From: Archilochus colubris
Taxonomy: Eukaryota > Chordata > Aves > Apodiformes > Trochilidae
Assembly (NCBI GenBank): GCA_023079485.1
Contig: CM041090.1
Span: forward strand, 33,568,874-33,632,873
Direction of reading: 5' to 3'
Length of the DNA stretch: 64,000 bases
A program made the translations under genes and the position numbers. This document shows, piece by piece, positions 49,031-60,235 of this stretch (within the stretch, counting starts at the first letter, position 1; every line of letters starts with the position of its first letter). The notes under the pieces were generated by a model. The model was given only the letters and a program-made list of their open reading frames with translations. It had not been told where the DNA came from and searched no databases.

Positions 49031-49154
49031 TAATTTGCATCCTGTGCAGAGCCCAAGGGCCAATCTTTTGCATAATGAGTGGGGACTGAAATGTTTTCAG
49101 GAAAGGATAATACATGCCTGGGACTGTAATATGCATGAATCACATTTGCATAAT
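49031..49154. promoter_or_regulatory. Cluster of POU/octamer-type motifs
   Basis: Four octamer-like words lie within 125 bp: TAATTTGCAT (49031-49040, containing the exact octamer ATTTGCAT), TTTTGCATAATGAG (49067-49080), TAATATGCAT (49127-49136) and ATTTGCATAAT (49144-49154, a second exact octamer). Homeodomain TAAT cores overlap them. Such clustering is typical of developmental enhancers in gene spacers, but function here is inference. Confidence 0.4.
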
Positions 49155-52100
49155 AAAAATTATAGCCACTGATTGCTGTAAACTCATTCATAGCCCCATA
49201 ATTGATATTCAGCTTAATTTATAAGAAAACAAAAAACCCCAAAAAACAACCAAAAAAAACCACCACCCAAACCCAACAGTTAGAAGAAACACAAATTATT
49301 TTTTTTCTTATGAGTTTAAGAGTTTGTATGTACATGGAACATAAGCATCTTGAAATGCATGCTCATTAATATTAATTATTAATTAAATCTGTTCTTTGTG
49401 TCTCAAATTTGCATTTATTAATGGATTAAAATTTACCCAAGTATTACAATGTTTAATTGATTGACATATTCAAATAGCAGATGCTGTGGAAGTGCAAAGG
49501 CAATACTTCTTTTCAGAAATAACAAGGGCAAAAAATTACAGGATCCCTTTTTAAGTGTGATCTTACTCAGAAGAAAGAATTTTATAATACTACCCACAGT
49601 CACATTCGGTTTTAGAAGCCACATAACTGCTTTGAAGATATGATCCCTGTTTTATGCAGCTGCTGGTTCTTCACTAGTTCAAACCAGACACTCATTTAAT
49701 GGAGTTTCTTACATTTTGCAGGGAAAGGCACAGTGACTTGTGATTGCACTTTCTGGTGTACGCAGGTTCTCATCCTTAGGGGGGGCCCCAGGTCTCTTGT
49801 GACCAGGGCCAGAAATGGCAGGAGACAGCAAGAATGATTCTCTGCATCTCCTGAGATTGCCAGGAGGCAATTAGCACTCAGCCTGTGCTGGAGGAGCCCT
49901 GAAGCTGCTTTGATGGACCCTCACTGGCAGGGGTTCACAGCAGCCCCCCATGACAGTCAAGAATTGCTGGCATTTGGCAGAACTCTGCTCACACTGCTGC
50001 CTCCAAAAAGCCCACTGATATGATTCAGCTGCAGAATTGGCTGCAGTAACTTTATCTGCTGAGCCAAAACACATTAACAGGCAAAATGCAAGTTTCAGAA
50101 CCATAAGAAATTCAGGTCACTACTCATATCTCATTGTTAAAGAACTTCCTGTTGACGAATTTCAGCTCCATCTTTGTAACAAAGCCCTGCTGTGGAAAAT
50201 TTTTTTGTAGGATGATCAGCATGTAGCATACATCGGCTGTTTTTAAAGGGTTTCAGAAAAGTTACAGATGTACATCTTTAGAATTACTTGAATAACAAGA
50301 AATCTAGATTCTTTAGGGGCGGGGGGGGGCTGCAAACCAGATTTTGTAGTTAAGGCTGTAGTCAAGTCAGTTCCATGAATTGCAAATTTCAGAAGAGATT
50401 AATTGACTGCCTTGATTGCTTTCCAAGTGATTCCATTATTCTGGAGTGTCATGTAGAAAACAGAGGGTAAGACACAGCATAAATATTCTGTAACAAACCA
50501 AGTCAAGACAGTTCTGACCGTAGTAACTGTAGAAAATAGAAATACTTACATAGAAAATGTTTATTTGATCAAATTGTAGGCGACAAAGTAAAAAATGGGA
50601 ACTAAATTCTAATGAATATATAGGAAAATGTCTTCTGGCTTTTCTGGTAAATATTCTCACATTTACCAAAATGGTATTTTGCTTTTAATGTAATAGCTGG
50701 AAAAGCTCCAATTTCCTTAGGCCCCATGAAAAATTCTACCCCGAAAACCAGAACGAAATACTGAACTGACAGACGAGTAAATAGCCACAGGTGCTAATTT
50801 GTGTCAAAGGAGAATTCAAGCTCACTTCAAAGAAAATATCAGCTTTGTCATAGGATATAAAAGAGCAGTTTTACTTGACAAGAGATGCTCAAAATTAATT
50901 CATTTGCTATGCTGCTTTTGCTGCTGGGTAAGGAGGGATCTGTTCAGTGTGACACCTGGAGACTTGCCTGGTGTTCTTAACAGTTACCACAGGACTGCAG
51001 CCATCAATCCAATTGCCAGGCCATGGCTGATGCTGTGAGGATGTGTCTGAAGAGCTGCCACTGGACAGGGATGTTTCCATTTTAGGAAGATTTTTCGTAG
51101 GCTTTTGAATCATGAGGTTCACACTTTATCTTACTTACTCCTTACTGCCTTGAGTTGGTAATTTACAGGTGTTGTCTAACAGCCACTTAGCACTCAATGT
51201 TTGATTTTATATGTAAGTAATAATGTCATTTCAACTTTAAGCACTACTATATGTTTACATGTAAATTAGAAAAGCAGTCTCCCTTATTTACAGGACAAAC
51301 TGGGTTTTGGGCACTACCCAACAGAGTTCACAACCAAAAATTCAAAGAGAAATAAGCGAAATGAGTGAGAATGCTGGTGACACAGCATTCCAGCTTCCTT
51401 TGGTTGCAGCATGAGTGGGATGACAAATGACAAATGTGTGAACCTTCCTTTAAGGATATTTAATGCTTTCTGCATTGGTGCATGATAAACCTGGCAGTTA
51501 TGTTTTTACAGCTCTGCAGTTAATTATAAGGATATGGGGAATGTTAAACTGCTGCCCACAATGGAACCAATTGCTGGGTAGAATTTCTCACCAATGTTAG
51601 ACACCGATGAAGGAAGATACTAATATTCATCAGCCTCTTCTCTGTGAGGCATGACAGTTTTCAAACATATGGTGATATTCTACTTCGTGGCCCTTCAGCA
51701 TGTAATAACAAGTGTAACTCTATGTAGGCAGTACATTTCATTTTAATGGCTAATTTCTATATCTATATATTGCTCTCTATATATAGATATGTTGTTCCCT
51801 GCTTTCTTCTTGGGTTTTTTTGAGTAGTTTTTCAGTTCCTGTTTATAGTTACATTACTTTCAATACATGGGCTTTGATAAACTATGTAAAACTGCACTAT
51901 ATATGTCTTTGAAACAATTTCAGTGTATTTCAGCTTCCATTAAAACATAACTATTTTACATAGAAATAATTTTATGTTAGAATACCTTAGCATCAGAATC
52001 TAAAGTACTGCATATGGCATGTTTCAGCAGTCCCCCAGGAGACTGTTGCTAATTGATGTGATGAACTGTTCTATATAATCAAAACACCACAAACAGTCCA

Positions 52101-55100
52101 GGTGGTTTAGGTGACACTTTTGTTTTAGAGAACTGTGGTGGCACAGATCTTTTCCTTGAAATAAATTACCAGAAACTCTACTTTTTGTCACTTGCACTGC
52201 TCCCAGCTGGCCCCCAAAGTCAAGGAGTTCTGCCTTAAATTCCTGTCTTTAATTATTTGTCCTCTGAAGCAAAATTTTAGCCTCAGATCATCTACATACA
52301 GATGAGGTAACTGCCTTCTAGCCAGTTTCTGCATAAATGACAACTTGCTAAATTGACTCCAGCCTTTTTGGCACAAGAAAAACCTTCAGAACATGATGTG
52401 ATGCAGCAGTATCTGCCAAACTTGACAAATTGGTAGCGTCCCTTCACTTTTGGTTTATTTTTTATTATAATGATCTTTAAAACACCTATACACAGACATA
52501 TGAGGAATTGCTTTCTTCAGAAATGAACACCTACAAGGCTGGCCTCTATTGCCTCCTTTCACATCCCCCAGTAGGGGAGGGATACTCAGTGTGGATGGGC
52601 CAGGTTACAGATGGACCCTTTGGAGGTCCTGGGCAGAACAATCACATGGAAGCCAAGTCCTTGTGTTTGTTTAATCACACAAGGAGCAGGGAATAACATA
52701 GGATTGGGAAGGCAGAAAGTTGACTTTTAACTATTATTTCAACCACTTCTCATCTGGATTATCAATTATCTGGATTATGTCTCTGTTCAAGACATTTTGG
52801 AGACTGTCCACAGAGATTTTCAAGAATATTTGCTCTCAGGTAACTAAGCCTGAAGAGATAAAACACAGAATCCATTCAGTAGGAGTGAATTATATAAACA
52901 TCTCACTAATGTTTTAAGTCTAAGACTTGATAGCAGTGATGTACATATCTTGTTTTCTTCTGTATCATTGATAAGGCACAGAAGAATGGCATGTCTTTGA
53001 ACTTAATTCCTTTCTATGGATTTTTTTGTGAACTATTGAGAAAATGTTTCCCTAAAGCAGATTTAAAAAGATGGAATTATAACAGAAAAGATCGAAATTG
53101 CATCATCTGAAACTGCAACATAGACTGCACAGTGTATATTTGCAAAGGGAGGCATCAAGGGGAGAGAATTCACATCCAAACCCCTGGGAATATTACCATC
53201 TCTCTATCCTGCATCTGCTCTATTTCCCAGGAGACAGGACAAGGATCAAAATACCTGGCACAGGCAGTTCTGTTTCCTATTGATTTCTAGAGTGACTCTG
53301 CCCTTCTCAGCCCCACGTACTGTATACCATCCATATAGCCCCAGGCATATTCACTGAAGCCATTTTCTGTAGAGAAATAATTGGTCATTGGCACAGAAAC
53401 TACAGAAACAGTTGTCACACAGCAGAAACCTTTTCCATTTCCCTTTCCCTTGGGGCAAACTGTATTACCATTAAGTCCCAGTGCAGCTGAGTACTGCCTT
53501 GGTTTGAATACCCTCTTAACCAAGGCAAACTCCAATAATGAAAAGTGCATGTGAAATGGTGTCCTGTAAAAAAAATGAGACATTCCAAACAACCCTGGAT
53601 ACCAAGTGAATTTGGTGTAATTTCATATAGCATATTAGCTGAGAGTACAGAAAAGCATTTAACAGAAAAACTGAAAAGGGGATAAAGGTTTGGCAAATGG
53701 TGCAGCATGTGCAGAAAAAAAGTGAAAGGAAGGTTACTGATAAATCAGACTTAGGAAGAATTATTTTCAGTAGTGACCATGGCACAAACTTGCAGGTTCA
53801 AGAAAGGTGAAGCAATTGGGAGCTGCAAAGGGTGAGTTGAATAATCAGGGAGATGCAAAATCTCTCTTAAAGAGATTAAGAGTTCAGTTTGTTTAGCCAA
53901 GCAAATTGATGGTCATGAGAGGAGAAAGGAATGCAGAATCTCCCAGGCAGGTAAGTGGAGGAAGGACTGGCTAACAGGGTTACCCAGCAAAGAATCTTCT
54001 TTCTCTACAATAATTTGATAAAACATATAAAAGAGAAGTGTTTCAGTTGAGGGCCTCCTTAGAACTAAAAACACGTAGTAAAAGAGGGCTAATCCCCAGC
54101 AAGGGAAAAGAACTGGAATGAAATGAGACAATTTGGCATAATATCTGTACATATATATTACCCTTGAGGCTTAGCACTGTAGGAATGAGGTTCTTGGGCA
54201 GGAAGGGCAAGATGCCTTCTTGGTTTTCAATAGTTTGATAATTGGGTTCTGAAAAAAAAAGGCCAGAGGAGGTGGTTATCTGTAATGCCTTTTAGACTTC
54301 TGAGACTCAGCTCTCTTTCATCAGTAGGTGCAAATTTCTACTTGGAAAAGGTCACACATACAGGCATACACTGGCATTTGCACTTCTTGTGATTAGCATA
54401 AGGAGCTCTAATGAAAGGCCACATCTGATAAATCACAACTTCCTTCTTTTATACATGTATCTAGGAATCTTAGTGAGAATAAAGAGAATACATTTCCATG
54501 AGGAAGCACCAGTTTCCCTGGTGCCAAGACAAGTTCATGTCTTTATTACATTTTCAAAGATTAATTTCTCAAAAAAGAGAAAAATCTCCTACGGGTTAAT
54601 GGAATTATCCCATATTTACACTGATATGTGACTGAAATTAAAATCACAGCCCTCACAGACTTCTCTTTTATTTGGGGGGAGGAGGGAAAAGCACTTTTCA
54701 TAATGAAATTACAGTGAATTTAATGAGAAAAAGGTATCCAGGAGTCTCCTTTGCCATAGAAAAAACCTTACAATGACTACTGAGATTATCAAGGTAAGAG
54801 GCTCACCTAATCTAAAGCCTGATGAGTTAGCAAATCTCCATAAAGGAATGCTGACACACTGCATAGGTAACAAAGAGCTGGTGTTCAGAGAAAGGGAAGG
54901 GGAAAATGTATGCAGTAATAAAGCAGGCACTAAGAAATCAGTAGAGGTGATCCTTCTGTCTTCTGCTGTGTTTGCCAGGTGTTCCTAGTTTTGAACACAG
55001 ACTATGGAAGACTAAGTCTTACAAAGAGTCTGTTTATTGTGTTTGTGAAATAAAATCTTTTCCTGTCAGTACTAGGCCTTATTCCAATAGAAGGTAAAGA

Positions 55101-58100
55101 AAGGGAGCACAGTCATAGTTGGGAAGTAAGGATTTGTGAGGATGAAGAGAAGTACAGTATCACACACTGATTGTTCTTACTCTAGCAGTGGCCAAGACTG
55201 TGATACTCCACCAACAATTTTTATTTATTTATTGCCTCTGAAGGATTTAATACACCTCTGCAATGGTTCAGTGACTGTGGTAGATGAACACAGAAATAAA
55301 CTTAACTTCCTCTGACTCATATGCAGTGATGAAAAATTCTTATAACCTGGAATGAGCAACTGAAACACCAAGAGAGAATAAACTCACTGACAAGTGAGAG
55401 TGTAGAGGAAGGAAAGGACTGTAAATGGAATGCTACCTTTCTTCATGGATAATCAGTAAAAGTAATACAGAACTAATACAGAGTCTTTCCCTGCTACAAA
55501 GGTGCTGGTAGTTACCTATCAGCTTATTACAGAACATGGAAAGAGGTAAGGAAGAAAAGTTACTTTATCTCTCAATTAAATGAGAGGCATGCCAGAAGCA
55601 AAAAAGGAACAAAATTGCTGGTTGAGCAAAGTTTGCATTGGTGTGAGCTCATAGAGTTAGATTCATACTCCTTGTATGATACAAGTCTAATTATCATCAT
55701 AAGCTCTTCCCTGCAAACTCTTAGCCTGTTGGGAATTTTTATGCCTAAAAGCAAGATCTTGGAAAATACTGACAGTGTCTGTCTATTTATATAGCAGAGT
55801 ATTAGAGTTTTTCAAAGGGTGCAGTCTGTAGCTCCTTGATCATTAGTATGAGTATCCACAGTAGAAACTGGGAAATATAAATAGAGGGATGTTGTTGAAA
55901 TTGTCTGGCATTATGCTTTATGTTCACGTTAATACTAATATGCCAATTTTCTAATTGTTTCTAGCTTTCAAGTAATTACTTTAACTGTATTACCTAAGGT
56001 TTTAAAGTTTGGTTTTCATAACAGAATTATTTTAAAGCAAATTGAATGGGTTAATAAAACCTTTCAGTAACTTCTGGGTTTAACAATAGCACAGCTCTGC
56101 AATAGGTGGGAGATTAAAAGACTTCTTAGTAACAAAATGTTAATGTCCAGCACAAACATCCTGTTCTTTAAAAAAAAAGTAACACAATCAACTAATGAAA
56201 TGTCCTGTTAACAGCTGAATTAACACTGCATGCTTTATTTTCTTGTTATTTCTCTGTGGTTAGAAAACAGCATGAAAAAGGACATGGGATTTCATTTGTT
56301 GCAGCTTTCTAGAAATCCTTGTGACTGAAAATGAGGATTTCACTTGCATATAAATAAAGCTTAGTGACTTGGGAAGGGGGATCATGATCAGTGTTTATTT
56401 TACGCAGTACTTTAATGCCATGGCCAACAGTAGGTTCCCGAGGGTATGTTCAGGCATCTTGACTCTGACAATGAGTGATGTCAAACAAAATACAGCCCTT
56501 TTACTCCAAACTGCCTGAGCACCCAGATAACAAGGTAGCTCCACACGCAGTAACTGCACATAAACACAAAGGAGTCAGGCTAAAATTGTGTCTGGGACTG
56601 TGTACTTGACACTTTTGACTCTTGAGCACTGACTTCTATGTTTCCTGTTTTCCATAAAGGACATTCTTGTAGGAAATACAAGCTAAAAGTCTATGCAACT
56701 GTCAAGTGATTGTGATGAAAAGCCAGGCAGGCTGCTGAATCTGGCCTTTCAATATTATTGCCAGGATGCTTTAAACAGCACTTTAGCAGCAGTTGAAATT
56801 ATTCCAGTGTAGTGCTTTATTGTAGCCCACATTTATCAGATGAAGTCATCTTTTTTTATAGACTGTAGGATTAGATTTTAACTTTTGTCTCTTTTGGATA
56901 AAAGATCCTCAAAGCCAGGAAGATAATTTTAAAAATAATAATAGTAAAATGAAACAACCCACAATTCTTAAAGGAAGTGAACTTGAATTTATTTACTGGG
57001 GCTTCCTCTATTTGTGGATGTCAGTGAAACTGAATCCTACTTTGCTCCATTTATTTCTCACACTTGCACCTCAAAACATAAGACCTTCATGCTGCATTAG
57101 TTAAGCGGTTGTGGTTTTTTTCTCTCACTGTAAATTATAAATTTCCCTCTCTCCTGGGACAGAAGAGAAATGGGTATATTGAGAACAAAGAATCCAGCAT
57201 TGTTAATGTTTTGGGTTTTGTTTTAATACCCACTCAGATGTCTGCAGAAAACCACAGTGACCTTGTTGGTGGCAGACAAAGACTGTTCTACAGATAGCAT
57301 GTCTAGATCTCTTCATCCTAAGAGCAGTGTAAACAGCATAAGTAGTACCCTATGAGAAGATGGAAATGTGGGCAGCAAATAGCTTTTGTTGCTAGATGAA
57401 CTTGGTCAGCTCTTACGTAGACAGGACAGGAAAAACAGGATCCTGATGGGGAAGAACTCATCCAATATTCCAAGTCAGGAGAAGCTTGAAGAAGCAGCAC
57501 ACTCACCAAGCCTCTTCTGTCTCTCTTCTGCTGTGTGCTGTAAACAGAGGGGAGTAACACTGCACTTTTGTTCCATTGAGCTGATCAACCTACCTGCAGG
57601 AGGGAGCTTGTAGTGTGTGCTGCTTATGTGGGAAATTGCCAGCATGCATGTACTTGATTAGCCAGAGTATTATGAATCAGGGTCATAACTGGAGTATCTG
57701 CTTTGTTCACAGATGCTCAGATCCCTGGGGTAAGCAGCTAATTGCAGGAAATCTCTTAAAGCAAATGTGTGATAGGAAGAAAGCAATGAATATTGTTTAT
57801 TCAAAAGACAGGAGTGGTCCCTTTGAATCAGTTCTCTTGCAAAATTATGTAATTAGGGCATGTTCTATTTTTAATTAAATCTCTTGCATATTCATTAAAA
57901 GGCTCTGAACCTGTGGACCAGCTGGCATGACTCTTACTTTTTAAATGTAGTTTGTATAAAGGGATGCCCTTCAATCTTTTTTTTCCCTTTCATATATATT
58001 ACTGTGCAAACACATATTTCACATTACTATACATAGTTAGCCTGTACTGCGTGTCACAACAAAAATATTGTGGTAAACCAGTAATAGAAAATTGCCAGAG

Positions 58101-58603
58101 CAGTGTTTTAAATGGAGATGAACACAAGAAGTTGCTGTTCTGAAATACTACTATGACAGATGTTTTTTGTGGACAGTTTGACCTGCACAGGGGATCAGTG
58201 AGTGGTATTCAGAAAGTATATTCCAGTTCTCTCAGCTTTTCAAATCCAACAGTCTCTTTGCACTCTGCAGACAATACATGCTCCCCTAACTTGGTTTTGT
58301 TACTTGTGGGATTCTGTGACTCTTCTTGCTCTTCTACCTCTTTCACAACAGCATTAGCTGTGATTCCTCAGCCATCTTCTTAGAAGCATTGCTTTCTCAC
58401 CTGACCCTTGGTCTCTCATCTGCCATTTTGTAGACTTGCTCTAAGTTGTATGTAAGGGCAAACCAATGTAAGCCATGCTTTCCTTGTGTATTTTAGATAC
58501 TAGCTTTTAGGTCAGGCTGCACTTCTTGATTTACCACAATACCTGCATGTGTTCCCATTAGCTTATAATTCATACCCTACAGGTACTGCAGGAATTACAT
58601 ATG
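49155..58603. other. COA8-KLC1 spacer, right part
   Basis: AT-rich DNA with no supported gene. It contains an A/C-rich simple stretch at about 49229-49280, a C-poor G run near 50321-50330 and a TA-type hairpin at 51759-51790. Short open frames at 52.5-54.6 kb lack similarity I recognise. Confidence 0.5.
51759..51790. repeat. 12-bp-arm TA-rich hairpin
   Basis: ATATCTATATAT, an eight-base spacer, then ATATATAGATAT form a perfect inverted repeat. Probably a simple-sequence palindrome. Confidence 0.8.
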
Positions 58604-58642
58604 CAGCTGGACTGGATGATCGTTGTAGGTCTCTTCCAGCCA
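58604..58642 (+). mobile_element. Very short CR1 3' tail
   Basis: 'gctggactggatgatcgttg' followed by 'taggtctcttccagcc' is the last part of a CR1 element. It is an extremely 5'-truncated copy that directly abuts the microsatellite. Confidence 0.75.
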
Positions 58643-58753
58643 AACTGCTCTGTTCTGCTCTACTCTGCTCTATTCTATTCTATTCTATTCTATTCTATTC
58701 TATTCTATTCTATTCTATTCTATTCTATTCTATTCTATTCTATTCTATTCTAT
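58643..58753 (+). repeat. (TATTC)n microsatellite at CR1 end
   Basis: Imperfect units (tgttc, tgctc, tactc) at 58650-58670 give way to about 16 perfect TATTC copies from 58671 to 58753. Birds' CR1 elements end in short tandem 'attcta/attctgtg' words, so this array most likely grew from the CR1 tail. The long open frame reading ILFYS repeats across it is an artefact. Confidence 0.92.
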
Positions 58754-59439
58754 GTGGAGCTCAGATAATAATGTACCTTAATATTCTGCCCAGACATTAA
58801 TAACTCTTCCATGAAGCTAGGCTGTCATTGTTCCCTGATGATTTCCAATGTACATATTACTGCTGTGCTATATTTAACATTTTTTCACATCATATCTCTG
58901 TTGCTTCCATCTTCCATTTCTACATTTAACTTCTACCGAGTGGAACATAAAGCAAATTAAGAAAATACTGTGACTGGTACTTCTTTACCAAGAGTGGGCA
59001 CCAAATTAGAAGCTGCAAAGAGAAAGTTCTTGTGACGAGCATCACCAAGTGAGTTTCATAGAAGTATCACTATTTATGTGTAAATATGCAGAAGAGTAGG
59101 GATCTTCAACATGGTTCTACGTGGAACAAAGACAAGGGCATGTAAATGTATCAGTGGCACATACTTAGCCACGAGTGGGGCCCAAGCTTTCACCACAGAA
59201 TTTGTGTTTCAGCCTCCGTTTCCCCCGTGTAACCGTGAGGCAGCTGCACGCCGTAGAGCTCTTCACGTGCATTTGTCCCGGAGGTCTTCAACAGAGAGCT
59301 GCACATCAGCTTTACGACTCCCACTCTCAGCCTGCTCCACAGAGGCAACACTCAGAAATTCTTTCCAGCAGCAAAAAAAAGCATTTGTATTTGGGACGGT
59401 CCCCATCTCTGGAGCATAAAGCCGCCTAGGTGTGCCGGG
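58754..59439. other. Spacer before KLC1 island
   Basis: Composition changes from AT-rich to GC-rich across this stretch. No gene is supported. The 59111-59419 open frame is on the approach to the CpG island and matches no protein I know. Confidence 0.5.
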
Positions 59440-59779
59440 AGGCTGCCCGGAGGCAATGCGGGGTTCTGCTCTCCCCTGACACACGCTCCCGCAGCCCCGG
59501 CCTCAGCACGGCCCCCGCGCATCTCCTCCGCTGGCCTCGGGAACGTCAGTGCTGGGCCTCGCACCTCAGCCCCCTCAAGGCCTCGCCTCAGCATCTCTCC
59601 TCCCCCTCCCTGGCTCCGGGTGACCGCCGAGGGCCTGGCCCGGGGTGCGGTGGGGATGCGTTGGGGACTTCGGGGGTGAGGGGGGGGAATAGGGAACGGG
59701 GTGGGGGGGGATGGATGACATCATGGATGGGGTGGCGGTGGGAAAGAAGGGCGCGCGGGGTCTTGTGGGAGAAGGGGGA

Positions 59780-59791
59780 GCCGCCATGTTG
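59780..59791 (+). promoter_or_regulatory. YY1 binding element
   Basis: GCCGCCATGTTG is an exact match to the YY1 consensus GCCGCCATNTTG. Sites in this orientation near a start site are associated with promoter direction, here plus. Confidence 0.75.
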
Positions 59792-60235
59792 GGCGGGGCG
59801 GCGGTGGGAGGGAGGGGAGCGTGGGGCGGGCGCTGGGGAGGCGGCAGCGGCGGCGGCATTGGTGGCATCAGCCGGGTAGGCAGCGGTTGCCGGCAGCTGT
59901 CAGCGCCCGCTCCTCGGGGGCCGGGCCGCGCTCCGACCACCGCGGCCACTGGGCTTGGCTCGGCCGGGCCGGATCTGTCAGCGCCTCGGGGGGAGACGCT
60001 GAGGGCGCCGTAGTGCCGACCCCGCTTCCTTCCTTCCTTCTTCTCTCCGGTCTTCTCTCTCCCACCCTCCCGCCCCCCCAAAAAAACCCTTTTCCTTCCT
60101 CCCTTCTGCCCGCCCATTGCTGACATCCTCCTCCGGTCGCCTCCTCCCTCCCCACACGCCCCCAACTCCGGGCTGCGCGGCCCCCGCCGCCTCTGCGATC
60201 GCTGCGCACATCGCCCGAGCCTGCAGCACCGAGCG
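59780..60235 (+). other. KLC1: Probable KLC1 non-coding exon 1
   Basis: KLC1 encodes kinesin light chain 1, the cargo-binding TPR subunit of conventional kinesin in the cytoplasm. Its start codon in mammals is in exon 2, so exon 1 carries only 5' UTR. Here a GC-rich, then pyrimidine-rich leader ('cttccttccttcttctctcc' near 60027) ends at a good donor, gagcg|gtgagc, with GT at 60236-60237. The left limit is approximate and taken from the YY1 site. No KLC1 coding sequence is visible to 64000, so the assignment depends on gene order. An alternative donor-like ccgg|gtaggc lies near 59875. The large open frames on both strands here are composition artefacts. Confidence 0.55.

Noticed and set aside
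58549..58800. Open frame with ILFYS repeats
   Set aside because: It is the translation of the TATTC microsatellite.
59575..60165. 196-codon minus-strand open frame rich in Pro and basic residues
   Set aside because: Antisense to the KLC1 promoter/exon 1 CpG island, low complexity, and with competing frames on the other strand.
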